Part shown: positions 7,912 to 16,661 of the stretch, piece after piece
Layout of the letters: the number at the start of each line of letters is the position of its first letter
How positions within the stretch are numbered: position 1 is the stretch's first letter
Assembly (NCBI GenBank): GCA_018673915.1
Contig: JABHBK010000005.1
Span: forward strand, 1 to 63,494
From: Nitrospina sp.
GTDB lineage: Bacteria; Nitrospinota; Nitrospinia; Nitrospinales; VA-1
Length of the DNA stretch: 63,494 nt
Direction: 5' to 3'
The notes under the pieces: model-generated
Databases searched by the model: none
What the model was told of the DNA's origin: nothing
Seen by the model: only the letters and a program-made list of their open reading frames with translations
Translations under genes and position numbers: made by a program

Positions 7912-10164
7912 ATGCCTATTAAACGTCCCAAGCATTTGCTGATAATTGGGGGTGGAGTTTTTCAAGTACCTGCCATCAAGACTGCCAAGTCTATGGGGTT
8001 GAAAGTGGCGGTGACGGACTATAACCCAGAAGCAGAAGGCATGCTTTTGGCAGATTATCCGATTGAAGTCAGCACTCGCAATATCAACCTTACCGTAAAC
8101 ACTGCTAAGCAATTCCATAGTACTTGTGCGCTAGATGGAGTGATGACAGTGGGAACCGATGCATCTCAGACGGTGGCGGCAGTAGCCGATGCCTTGGGCA
8201 TACCGGGAATTCCATTTGAGGTAGCAGAGCGCGCTACTGACAAAATCAAAATGCGCCAGGTGTTGAAGGAAAAGGGTGTGCCGGTTCCGAAATTTCGACC
8301 TATCTGGACTCTGGACGAATGTCAGGAGGCCGTTAAGCACATGCCCTTGCCGCTGGTCATTAAGCCTTGCGATAACATGGGCGCACGCGGAGTTCGAAAA
8401 ATAGAAGGTCATGATGACCTCATCCCAGCTTTTCGTGAGGCTAAAGAAGCCTCAATAAGTGGAAAACTGATTCTTGAAGAATTCATGGCCGGTCCAGAGT
8501 TGAGCCTGGATGCTTTGGTATTTGAGGGTGACATCCATATTACTGGGGTTGCGGATAGAATCATTGAACGAGCGCCTTATTTTGTTGAAGTTGGGCATAC
8601 GCTTCCTTCTGCATTACCAGCGGAACAACAGGCAAAAGCCATTGAAGTTTTTAAACAAGCCATTTCTGCATTGGGGATTGACCTTGGAGCTGCTAAAGGT
8701 GACATCAAAATAACTCCTGATGGCCCGAAGATCGTTGAGATTGCCGCCCGCTTGAGCGGAGGATGGATGTCGGCCTACACCTATCCATTGTCTACGGGAG
8801 TCAATCTTTATAAAGCGGCGATCCAGATTGCCTTGGGAGAAAAACCTACCGACCTGACACCGAAAACCTCACTGGTATCTGCTGAACGGTCTCTGCTTCC
8901 CCCACCGGGGAAAATTCTATCCATTCGTGGGGTGGAAGAAGCCCGAAAAATTAAAGGGGTCAAAGAAATTATTTTAATGAAAGAAGCTGGGGACATGGCG
9001 GAAGAACCCCGAAGCAATATGGGCAAGGTGGGTTATGTGATCACAGTTGGAAATACCCGTGAAGAAGCCATTCGCATCAACGATCTGGCTCGAGATATTC
9101 TGAAAATAGAAGTGGGTGCCGCGAATGATCTGACCTGGGACATCATTCGCAACAACGCCCGCAAGAAATTTTATATTGCCTGCAAAGCTTGTACAGTTTG
9201 CGATGGATTAGAATGTGCCGGAAAAGTACCGGGAATCGGTGGAATTGGGACCGGCACCTCTTTTACCGAAAACCTGACTGCACTCGCTCGCTATCAGATT
9301 AATCTGAGAACCATTCATGAAGTAAAAGCTCCCGAAACTTCGGTGGAGCTGTTTGGGCATAAACTGGCTCTTCCCGTTCTGGCAGCCCCCATCACTGGTA
9401 TGGAAACCAATTTGGCAGGAGGCATGGATGAGAGAGAATATGCCGATGCCATTCTTGATGGTTGTCTCGAATGCGGCACGCTGGGAATGGTGGGCGATGG
9501 GGCGAGTCCTAAAAAGTATTTGATCGGATTGGAAGCCATTAAAAAGCGGGGCGGACTGGGAATCCCCATTTTTAAGCCTCGGGAGTACAATCTCGATATC
9601 ATTAAACGCTTCAAAGCTGCCGAAGATGCAGGAGCCATCGCCGTTGGAATTGATATCGATGCTGCATCGTTTAAAACCATGACCCTGAAGGGCCAGGCAG
9701 TGGGACCCAAAACCATCTCTGAATTGCAGGAACTGAAATCGCATGTAAAAGTCCCATTTATATTAAAAGGCATCATGAATGTGGAATCAGCGTTGGCGGC
9801 AATAGAAGCCGGGGCCGATGCTATTGTTGTTTCCAATCATGGTGGAAGAGTGATGGACCATATGCCGGGAACGGCGGAAGTACTGCCCGAAATTGCCAAT
9901 GCAGTAGGAGGCCGAGTTAAAGTGCTGGTCGATGGAGGCATTCGTGAAGGCACCGATATCCTGAAAATGCTGGCATTGGGAGCCGATGCAGTTATGATCG
10001 GTCGACCGGTTTGTATTGCCGCATTCGGAGCGGGTCAAGAAGGCGTTTCCTTTTATTTAAGGGAAAAGATGAATGAATTGAAAAAAGCCATGATTCTGAC
10101 AGGTTGTGGTTCCATTGGTCGTATTGATCCTTCTGTCATATTCCGCTGTAAAGGAGACCGGTAA
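7912..10164 (+). CDS. ATP-grasp ligase domain fused to FMN-dependent alpha-hydroxy-acid oxidase domain
   Basis: This protein of about 750 residues joins two enzymes. The N-terminal 400 residues are a carbamoyl-phosphate-synthase-like ATP-grasp ligase: HLLIIGGGVFQVPAIKTA (dinucleotide-type loop), LVIKPCDNMGARGVRKI (ATP lid), LILEEFMAGPELSLDAL, then KIVEIAARLSGG (metal ligands). A four-cysteine motif CKACTVCDGLEC (bases 9181-9216) leads into a lactate/glycolate-oxidase-like TIM barrel. The barrel keeps the active-site Lys (9766-9768), the catalytic VSNHGGR (His codon 9838-9840) and the FMN phosphate site DGGIREGTDILKMLALGA. An ATG at 7861 is in frame, but 7912 has AAGGA six bases upstream and fits the family start better. 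Its stop is followed at once by the ATG of a CitE-like gene, so the two are surely cotranscribed. The substrate is unknown. Confidence 0.8.
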   Translation: MPIKRPKHLLIIGGGVFQVPAIKTAKSMGLKVAVTDYNPEAEGMLLADYPIEVSTRNINLTVNTAKQFHSTCALDGVMTVGTDASQTVAAVADALGIPGIPFEVAERATDKIKMRQVLKEKGVPVPKFRPIWTLDECQEAVKHMPLPLVIKPCDNMGARGVRKIEGHDDLIPAFREAKEASISGKLILEEFMAGPELSLDALVFEGDIHITGVADRIIERAPYFVEVGHTLPSALPAEQQAKAIEVFKQAISALGIDLGAAKGDIKITPDGPKIVEIAARLSGGWMSAYTYPLSTGVNLYKAAIQIALGEKPTDLTPKTSLVSAERSLLPPPGKILSIRGVEEARKIKGVKEIILMKEAGDMAEEPRSNMGKVGYVITVGNTREEAIRINDLARDILKIEVGAANDLTWDIIRNNARKKFYIACKACTVCDGLECAGKVPGIGGIGTGTSFTENLTALARYQINLRTIHEVKAPETSVELFGHKLALPVLAAPITGMETNLAGGMDEREYADAILDGCLECGTLGMVGDGASPKKYLIGLEAIKKRGGLGIPIFKPREYNLDIIKRFKAAEDAGAIAVGIDIDAASFKTMTLKGQAVGPKTISELQELKSHVKVPFILKGIMNVESALAAIEAGADAIVVSNHGGRVMDHMPGTAEVLPEIANAVGGRVKVLVDGGIREGTDILKMLALGADAVMIGRPVCIAAFGAGQEGVSFYLREKMNELKKAMILTGCGSIGRIDPSVIFRCKGDR

Positions 10165-10956
10165 ATGAAACCCAAAAAATCGGTTTTGAAGGTGGTTCCG
10201 GTCAAGCCGGATAAAGGGTTGCGGTCCACCTTCCTGGAATTAAAAAATGAGTTTGGGGCTTGTGGGCTTAAATTATCCACTGAAGATGCTGCCATGAGTA
10301 TGGAGCAAGTTGGCTATTGGGTAGAGGCCGCAGGAAATATTTTGCCTGCGGTGGTTAAGATAGGCGGCCCCAATGCCCGGAACGATATCAAACAATTCCT
10401 CCCTATGAACATTGATGGCTTGATCGCTCCTATGGTGGAATCTCCTTATGGTCTGGAAAACTTTATTTCAGCGGTGCGCGATTTCACCACCCCCATGCAA
10501 TTTGAGCGGGTGAAAAAACAGATTAATATTGAAACTGAAACTGCTGTCAGGCAACTGGATGAAATTCTTTCTGCACCAGAAGCGAATTATATTGACGAGA
10601 TTACCATCGGCTGTAGTGACCTGTCGGAATCCATGAAGGCACCCCGGTGGTCAGAAAACCTCATGTTTCAGGTGGTAAAGGCGGTTAAGAAAATCCAAAG
10701 AAAAAAAATTCCCGTTTCGGTAGGCGGAGGAATCACCCCTGAGACCATTGGTGGATTCCTGGAACAAGTCAAGCCGGATAAGTTTAATACCCGGGTTGTT
10801 ACCTTCAAAGTCGAACCGGGGCGAGACTACTTCGAAGCGGTTCGATCTGCATTACGTTTTGAAATTCTCATGCTTGAATACGATTCCTCCCGAAATTTTA
10901 TCTCCCGCGATGAAGAAAAATTCCGCATCAAAGAGCTGAAAAAGCGATTTAAATAA
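10165..10956 (+). CDS. HpcH/HpaI / CitE-like aldolase or lyase
   Basis: The 263-residue TIM-barrel protein carries HpcH/HpaI/CitE family signatures: VVKIGGPNARNDI, DGLIAPMVESPYGLENF (metal-ligand Glu), then NIETETAVRQLDEIL and ITIGCSDLSESM (the conserved G-x-x-DLS). Such enzymes cleave or form C-C bonds in 2-oxo-acid or acyl-CoA substrates with a divalent metal. The gene begins on the base after the stop of the ATP-grasp/FMN-oxidase fusion. The two probably act on one pathway in which a hydroxy acid, its oxo form and a C-C bond step meet. It is not a citrate lyase complex subunit, since no CitD or CitF is nearby. Confidence 0.75.
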   Translation: MKPKKSVLKVVPVKPDKGLRSTFLELKNEFGACGLKLSTEDAAMSMEQVGYWVEAAGNILPAVVKIGGPNARNDIKQFLPMNIDGLIAPMVESPYGLENFISAVRDFTTPMQFERVKKQINIETETAVRQLDEILSAPEANYIDEITIGCSDLSESMKAPRWSENLMFQVVKAVKKIQRKKIPVSVGGGITPETIGGFLEQVKPDKFNTRVVTFKVEPGRDYFEAVRSALRFEILMLEYDSSRNFISRDEEKFRIKELKKRFK

Positions 10957-10973
10957 ACCGGCGAGCCGCCGGT
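10957..10973. terminator. GC-rich stem-loop after the aldolase gene
   Basis: ACCGGCG (10957-10963) and CGCCGGT (10967-10973) form a perfect 7-bp stem with a 3-base loop, starting on the base after the stop codon. A T-rich run follows about 15 bases later. It is likely the transcript end or an mRNA-stabilising hairpin. Confidence 0.5.
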
Positions 10974-11003
10974 GGCCTTGATATTCTTTTTCTCTAACAG
11001 GGT

Positions 11004-11076
11004 CGTCATCGCGAGCCGCAAAGCGGCGTGGCGATCCAGAGTTTCGCTGGATTGCTTCACTTTGTTCGCAATGATG
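11004..11076. repeat. Dispersed palindromic repeat (long imperfect hairpin)
   Basis: The left arm (from CGTCATCGCGAGCC to GGCGATCCAG) pairs imperfectly with the right arm (CTGGATTGCTTCACTTTG to CGCAATGATG) around a short AGTTTCG loop. This resembles the CGTCATTGCGAG...CTGGATTGCTTCG family of short interspersed hairpins known from many environmental genomes. Its presence elsewhere in this genome cannot be tested here, and only one copy lies in the window. Confidence 0.6.
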
Positions 11077-11617
11077 ATTTATGCAAAGCTTTCCTTCTAA
11101 ATGGAAGCAATTCCTTTCCATTTTTGCCTGCAATATTTCGTTCAGGATATTATTGACAAAATATCAAAGCAATAACTTGATGAGGAACTGTTCCTCAGTA
11201 GTAAAAATTCCTAAAGTACTTGATAGTCTGGCCTTTATGGGTTGGGCTTTCCCTTTTGTCATAATACTAACTCGAAGGAAAAATTACCTTATTAGGTAGC
11301 TTTGATATTGGGACAGGTACGCGGATGGGACATGAAAACCCTAAAAATAGTTCGATAGAATGTTTTTAAGTTGAGCAAAGAAGAGCAGCAGCTATAGGTA
11401 GAGAAGGAGATGTTAGGGATGAGGGTTAAAGGGTAAAGAGATTCCATCAATAAGGCTGGGGGAAGTAGTCAGAGGGGACCAGTTTCTGTTTTGTACCGGT
11501 CACAAGGCAACTCATCTGACTTGTGAAAATAAAGTTTGCAGGTGAAACCTTTTGAAAAAATAGGCTTTAAAGGTTTTTAAAAAAAGAATTTCAATTTCTG
11601 TTGGGGGTGTTGTGCTA

Positions 11618-11631
11618 CAACTACTTAGTTG
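11618..11631. promoter_or_regulatory. Operator-like dyad upstream of the 59-residue gene
   Basis: CAACTA and TAGTTG flank a 2-base centre, giving an exact palindrome 34 bases upstream of the small gene's ATG. A GATAAT box follows at about 11639-11644. Both fit a regulated promoter, but the -35 region is not clear. Confidence 0.35.
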
Positions 11632-11664
11632 CAAAATGGATAATAACCAACATGGAGAACGCCT

Positions 11665-11844
11665 ATGCATTTACCTGTACCAAAGCAACAAGTATTAAAA
11701 GAATCTGCGGATAACCTCAAAAGGATCGCTGTGAGGTTGACAGAGTTGGCGGAGAGCAACTGCCACCCACCATCCGAGGTTGAGTCAGAGATTAGACAGA
11801 TTAGTGACACTGCTTATCTGCTTAATAAGCTGATGCAGAACTAA
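11665..11844 (+). CDS. Small hypothetical protein, 59 residues
   Basis: An ATG preceded by GGAG (9 bases upstream) opens a 59-codon frame. The product begins MHLPVPKQQVLKESADNLKR, is mostly amphipathic helix and has one Cys, with no signal peptide. Two stem-loops follow the stop, the second of which looks like a Rho-independent terminator. A palindrome precedes it. This complete transcription-unit layout makes a real gene likely. I do not recognise the family. It could be a small regulator or the remnant of a mobile element. Confidence 0.5.
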   Translation: MHLPVPKQQVLKESADNLKRIAVRLTELAESNCHPPSEVESEIRQISDTAYLLNKLMQN

Positions 11845-11851
11845 AAAGAAA

Positions 11852-11939
11852 GGCCCATCAGTGCACCAACACTGACAGGCCATCTACTAACAGACAGGTC
11901 GGGTCTCTGCCTTATATAGCGAGGCCCGATCTGAATTTT
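11852..11939 (+). terminator. Double stem-loop and terminator of the small gene
   Basis: The first hairpin pairs GGCC with GGCC and TCAGTG with CACTGA (11852-11881). The second pairs TCGGGTCTC with GAGGCCCGA around a TATA-rich loop (11899-11929), followed by a T-run. The second is a plausible Rho-independent terminator. Confidence 0.6.
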
Positions 11940-12162
11940 TCAAAAAGAAGTATATCACAAGTATATATCAAGTATATCTATGATAGTCACTTGGATCACA
12001 CCCAAGAAATAACGTCCCAAATGCGGTCTAAGGATATTTTTGATATTTACTCAGAATCCTTAGTACATAGTTTCAAGCGCATAAAAATGGGACGCGCGGG
12101 ACTGTCCCAAGTACCGATTACCTGCCTAAAGATGTATTTTAAGGCTTCAGTTAGATGTTTTA

Positions 12163-12190
12163 TTGACAAAATACTGAAATGTCTTACAAT
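12163..12190 (+). promoter_or_regulatory. Promoter for the ATP-citrate lyase operon
   Basis: A perfect TTGACA (12163-12168) and TACAAT (12185-12190) stand 16 bp apart, leaving an untranslated leader of about 130 bases before aclB. No operator-like dyad overlaps it. The strength of the boxes suits a constitutive carbon-fixation gene. Confidence 0.6.
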
Positions 12191-12329
12191 ACAACCCTCG
12201 AATTACCCTGAAACTAAGTAAATATATGAATTTAGCCGGAATTTAGTCCGATAGAATTCCATTAAATTATTGATTCTTTAGACTCTCACACTTAAAACCC
12301 TTTTTTATTTTGGAAGGCAGGAGAAAACG

Positions 12330-13598
12330 ATGCAGATAACTGGCATGCTTTGGGGGCGTAAACTGTTGGACCTCGTAGAATACCCTCACTCAGAAGTTCG
12401 AGGTCCTGAACTCAGTGTCGATGAAATCAAAGATATGATCAAGCGGCACGGTCAGGTTTTTATCAAGCCTTTATTTAAAGGAGGGGTTGGTAAAAAGGGG
12501 AAGGCCGGTTTATTGGGTCGGGTTGACAACATCTCCGACGCCTTGAAGGAAAAGGAACGCCTTTATTTTGCTGAGCATGTCGATGGGTTCAGTAAAGTAA
12601 AATCTGACGGTGTGACTTATGAAGGTGCGGTAACTGCTGATTTTGAAGTTTATTTTTCTATTTCTGAAAGCACCGAGCATCGGTGTCCTGTGATGACCAT
12701 CACTCATCATGGTGGAATTGATATTGAAGAACTTGGGGACGATAAAATGAAAGTGGTGCCGTTTGATGCCTTGACGGGACTGAAAGCATTTCATGTTTCC
12801 AATGCTTTGATGGAACTTGGCGCACCTCCTGCGGTGATCAGTCCGCTGGTGCAGAACCTGCCCAAACTCTGGGATCTTTATAACAACTACGGCATGATGA
12901 TGCTGGAGCTTAATCCCATCCGCATGCAACCCGGCAAAGGCGGACGTCTGGCCCCGATTGCTTGCGACTTTAAATGCGCGTTTGATCAGGATGACCCGGC
13001 TTGGAAGCGTTTGCACCTTCCCTCGCATTTATTCGCCTCCGACTACTCTGAGTTTGAACAGGAGATCAATCAACTGCGAACCTATCAGGGGCAAAGTGAC
13101 GTATTTGTCATGAATGATAAGGGCACCATTACTGCGCCAACTTTTGGTGGCGGTGCTAACGCCATGGTCACAGAACTCCTGGGTGAAGACGCGACTATCT
13201 CTTCCGATTTTGGCGGTAATCCCCCGTATGAAAAAATGCACGATATTTCCAGAATCAGCTTCAAATACTGGTTGCCACAATCCAATGTGCTTTTCATCAT
13301 CGGCGGTAAAGCCAATAACACAGATATCTATGAAACGTTCCGAGCTATGGGTGATGGACTGCGAGATTTCTTCCAGACTCATGGGCCGACTCCCTTGTTT
13401 GTTGTGGTGGGCCGGGGCGGACCGAATGTTATTCGCGGTATGAATTACCTGCGAGATATTCTTGATTCTTTAGGAATTCCTTACCGTTTCTTCGGGCATG
13501 ACAGTGCTATGTCCGAGGTGATCAATTACACTCTGGCAGTTAACGAGTGGATGAAAAATGGCGGCAAGGATGAAATTAAAGCGAAACTTAAAATCTAA
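12330..13598 (+). CDS. aclB: ATP-citrate lyase, small (beta) subunit
   Basis: The 422-residue protein is the ATP-grasp/succinyl-CoA-synthetase-beta-like subunit of ATP-citrate lyase. N-terminal ATP-grasp elements (HGQVFIKPLFKGGVGKKGKA) are followed by MMMLELNPIRM. A flavodoxin-like C-terminal half contains FGGGANAMVTELLG and FVVVGRGGPNVIRGM. With AclA it splits citrate to acetyl-CoA and oxaloacetate using ATP and CoA, the key step of the reductive TCA cycle. GGAG precedes the ATG. aclA follows after 92 bases in the same direction. The length is near that of Chlorobium AclB (about 400). Confidence 0.9.
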   Translation: MQITGMLWGRKLLDLVEYPHSEVRGPELSVDEIKDMIKRHGQVFIKPLFKGGVGKKGKAGLLGRVDNISDALKEKERLYFAEHVDGFSKVKSDGVTYEGAVTADFEVYFSISESTEHRCPVMTITHHGGIDIEELGDDKMKVVPFDALTGLKAFHVSNALMELGAPPAVISPLVQNLPKLWDLYNNYGMMMLELNPIRMQPGKGGRLAPIACDFKCAFDQDDPAWKRLHLPSHLFASDYSEFEQEINQLRTYQGQSDVFVMNDKGTITAPTFGGGANAMVTELLGEDATISSDFGGNPPYEKMHDISRISFKYWLPQSNVLFIIGGKANNTDIYETFRAMGDGLRDFFQTHGPTPLFVVVGRGGPNVIRGMNYLRDILDSLGIPYRFFGHDSAMSEVINYTLAVNEWMKNGGKDEIKAKLKI

Positions 13599-13690
13599 GT
13601 CTCGAGTTTCCGGAAGGTAAAACCAGCCGGGCCCAGGACTTAATGAACTTTAAATATCTATTAAAATTGTTTTTCGTTTTGGAGGTTTGA

Positions 13691-16405
13691 ATGCATAAGC
13701 AAGGCGTGGGAGATTTCCCCTTTTACTGTGGCATTAACTCCTTGTCTGAACTGGCGGTCAAAGAAGACAGGGTTGTTGTCTTAAACATTTTGGGCAAAGA
13801 AAGCTCAGGAGTAACCCCTATCAGCAACGATTATTCCGGCGGCAATATTGTATTTGGAACAGGACCAGGAAAATCCGGCAAATCTCTTGCTACCAAGACC
13901 GGGAAGATTCCTGTTTACAACTCTATTAAAGAGGGTATGGAAGCCGGTCATAAATTTAATACCGTTGTGATCTATTTGCCACCCTCCGGTGTGAAGGATG
14001 GGATCGCCGAAGCGGTGCGTGAAAATCCGGATCTAAAAAAAGCAATTATTCTGACTGAGAAGGTGTCGGTAAAAGATTCCCGCGTTATGCGTGCAATTTG
14101 TCAGGCCAATGGTGTTGACCTGTTTGGCGGCAACTGTCTGGGCCTTGCGGATGCCTGGAACCATGTTCGCCTTGGCGGTGCGCTGGGTGGCAACGCTCCG
14201 GAAGAGTCTCTGGTCAAGGGAACCGTAGCCTTGTTCTCCAATTCAGGAAATTTCACCACTACCATCGCAGTTTATCTGACCACTGCAGGGTGGGGCACCA
14301 CTACTTCGGTTTCCAGCGGCAAGGATGTTTATATCCAATATGGGGCGAAAGAGTTTTTGCATGCCTTTGACAATGATGATCGCTCGAAAGTGGCAGTTAT
14401 GTACAGTGAGCCGGGTGGTTATTATGAACACGGTCTGAAATCAGATAAGCCCATCGTTGCCTGTGTGGTAGGGCGTTGGAAAGCCAGGCTGAGCAAAGCG
14501 TGCGGACATGCCGGGTCACTGGCGGGTTCCGGAGACGATGCCCTGGCGAAAGAGCAATGGTTCATGGACTATTTTGGTGTGGATGGTATTTACACCCCGC
14601 AAAAGCCGATTTTCTCGAAAAAAGGCGCATTGGTGACAAATATCGCCCACATACCGGAAGCCGTTAGCAAGGTCATGGAGCTTAACGGACAAAAGCCGGA
14701 TTTTGCACCTAAAGGAAGCTTGGACTTGAAAAGCTGGTTTGGTAATAATCAAGGCCTGTCGTTACCCTCTGAACTGGATGTCCCGATTGTTGAGGCATCC
14801 GAGCCTTACAACCAACAGATTGAAGCTCTGGATAAAATGGTTGGTGCACAGCATCGTCGAGAGACGCTCAAGGATGCCAGCGGTGCTTCCATGATGGATC
14901 CGAAAACCCAGGTTTCTAAAATTCATAGCACTTCGATTCTTGATGCTTCTGTTAAAAGCTTTGAAGCGAATCTGGTCTATGCATTGACCCGGGTTTATAC
15001 CTGTGATTATGGCGAAAAGATTGCCAACATTGTGTTGAACATGTATGTCAATCAGCATGGTCAGGCCACTCTGGCGGCAGCAGAAGCCTCAAGGGAAAAT
15101 GGGAATTCGCCAAATACTGTGGTGTCCTCGGCGGTTGCCATCTGCGGGAAAAAAATTGTGCAAAAAGCCATGGACGCTTCCGCAGCACTGACGGAAATGT
15201 TTCAGTTTACCAAGATGAACGATGTGCGCGAGAAGTTTGATTATGCCGCCCAGTTGAAAGAAGCTGATAAGCATAAAGATGCTCTCCTTGCTGATGGAGA
15301 GGATGCTTGTGCCAAAAAGCTGGCAGAATGTCTCAATAAAGCGGGCTACTCTGTCTTTGTCCAGTTTGTGCAGGACTTTGCAGCAGCCAATGGTGGCAAG
15401 CTCTCTACCGATGCGCTCTTTGGAGCCGTGTGGGCCACTCTCGGTTGGGAAGCCTTAAGAACTAAAAAGATTTCAAAAGTTACCCTGGCGCGTTTGCCCT
15501 GGTACTCACGTATCTATAGCACTATTGTTGGTGCATCAGCTCCTGCCTCCCGACATGGGGAAGACAGCATTGCTGGAGTTAAGCTGGAAGAGTTGATTCC
15601 CAATTACAGTTTTACCAAGACGGCGTTTGTCACGCTTCTGGGTCGTCAGCCATCTGAATCCGAGCTCTATGAATTTCAGGTATTGCTCGGACTCATCATC
15701 ACTAACGGACCCGGTACCATCTCGGCTCAGGGTTCCAAAGGAGCGGTGAGTGCCGATGGACCCGAACAGCCTCAACGGGTTCAGGTGAACAAGGCTTTCA
15801 TCGGTTTTCTCACTCATACCGGGTTCGCCCATGGTGGAAACGGTTATGAAGCCGCCGCTTTCCTGCTGGAAAACTTTAAGGGAAAAGGTCTTAAGGATGC
15901 CGCGGATACCGGGCATGGACTGGATCTCGATGCGATGGCAATGGAAGTGGCAAACAAATACTCTGATTATAAAAAGCAGCAGAAAGCGATTGGCAATCTT
16001 GATTACGCCAAACTTCCCTGCGTCAATCACCCGGTGTTCAAAGGGAAAGATGTTAACTACGATCCTCGGGAAGTTTTTGTGAGAGACCTTTTTAAAGAAA
16101 AGGGTATCAATAACGTTTTTCTGGATTTTTACCATAGCCTGGTTGAGTCTTTGTTCAAGACCAAGGTTAGTAAAAATGTTTACTGCGTAAATATCGATGC
16201 GGTTATCGCTGTTATTTTGCTTAAGGTGGTCTGGTCTGACTTCCAGGACGGCAAGATGAAAGAAGAAGATATTGAGTCCGCCAGTTTTGCGACCTTCCTG
16301 TTCGGCAGGATGATTGGTTGTGCCGCAGAAATTGATGACCATACTTCACGCGGTAAAAATATGGATACTCGTACGCCCGCCAGCAAAGTCCGCTACGTGG
16401 GTTAA
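13691..16405 (+). CDS. aclA: ATP-citrate lyase, large (alpha) subunit, extended form
   Basis: The 904-residue protein holds a CoA-binding/ligase half and a citrate-synthase-like half. The ligase half shows NGVDLFGGNCLGLAD, LFSNSGNFTTT and the phosphohistidine loop KACGHAGSLAGSGDD. The C-terminal lyase half has GFAHGGNGYEAAAFLLENF and ends with a conserved-looking DDHTSRGKNMDTRTP. It provides citryl-CoA cleavage in the reductive TCA cycle. The Chlorobium AclA is about 610 residues, so some 300 residues are extra, mostly in the middle and lyase parts (about 400-700). The ribosome site GGAGG is strong. A perfect-stem hairpin closes the operon at 16544. Confidence 0.88.
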   Translation: MHKQGVGDFPFYCGINSLSELAVKEDRVVVLNILGKESSGVTPISNDYSGGNIVFGTGPGKSGKSLATKTGKIPVYNSIKEGMEAGHKFNTVVIYLPPSGVKDGIAEAVRENPDLKKAIILTEKVSVKDSRVMRAICQANGVDLFGGNCLGLADAWNHVRLGGALGGNAPEESLVKGTVALFSNSGNFTTTIAVYLTTAGWGTTTSVSSGKDVYIQYGAKEFLHAFDNDDRSKVAVMYSEPGGYYEHGLKSDKPIVACVVGRWKARLSKACGHAGSLAGSGDDALAKEQWFMDYFGVDGIYTPQKPIFSKKGALVTNIAHIPEAVSKVMELNGQKPDFAPKGSLDLKSWFGNNQGLSLPSELDVPIVEASEPYNQQIEALDKMVGAQHRRETLKDASGASMMDPKTQVSKIHSTSILDASVKSFEANLVYALTRVYTCDYGEKIANIVLNMYVNQHGQATLAAAEASRENGNSPNTVVSSAVAICGKKIVQKAMDASAALTEMFQFTKMNDVREKFDYAAQLKEADKHKDALLADGEDACAKKLAECLNKAGYSVFVQFVQDFAAANGGKLSTDALFGAVWATLGWEALRTKKISKVTLARLPWYSRIYSTIVGASAPASRHGEDSIAGVKLEELIPNYSFTKTAFVTLLGRQPSESELYEFQVLLGLIITNGPGTISAQGSKGAVSADGPEQPQRVQVNKAFIGFLTHTGFAHGGNGYEAAAFLLENFKGKGLKDAADTGHGLDLDAMAMEVANKYSDYKKQQKAIGNLDYAKLPCVNHPVFKGKDVNYDPREVFVRDLFKEKGINNVFLDFYHSLVESLFKTKVSKNVYCVNIDAVIAVILLKVVWSDFQDGKMKEEDIESASFATFLFGRMIGCAAEIDDHTSRGKNMDTRTPASKVRYVG

Positions 16406-16543
16406 TCACCAGGGCGGTATTCGTACTTCAGGTTTCCAAGGGGTGCGGCTTGCCATGGCATTTGCTCAAGAACAAAGAGTTTTCTCTGCTTAATGAGTTT
16501 TACCCACTTGACTCAGCGAGGGGGAAATAGAGTTCGGATAATC

Positions 16544-16577
16544 AAAACCTTTACCCATAATGGGTAAAGGTTTTTTG
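16544..16577 (+). terminator. Rho-independent terminator of aclBA
   Basis: AAAACCTTTACCC (16544-16556) and GGGTAAAGGTTTT (16562-16574) pair perfectly over 13 bp with a 5-base loop, and a T-run follows. Confidence 0.85.
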
Positions 16578-16661
16578 ATTTTTTAGAGAAGGCGTGGTAA
16601 AAATCGCTGTGAATTGTTCCTATTGCCTTGATTCAATGCGGATCAAAATGGGGAGAGCGAT

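Larger units (their letters stand above)
10974..11664. other. Gene-poor intergenic stretch
   Basis: Apart from the hairpin repeat at 11004-11076 and the dyad at 11618-11631, I see no gene with codon use or a ribosome site that looks real. TTGGGACAG at 11308-11316 recurs inverted at 12102-12110. The purine-rich stretch near 11380-11480 is unexplained. Confidence 0.4.

Noticed and set aside
11991-12221. 76-codon open frame before the aclB promoter
   Set aside because: It spans the TTGACA promoter, has no ribosome site and its protein shows no features. It probably reads through a mobile-element remnant.
15536-16342. 268-codon frame antisense to aclA
   Set aside because: It mirrors a well-conserved domain, and its protein shows no family features.
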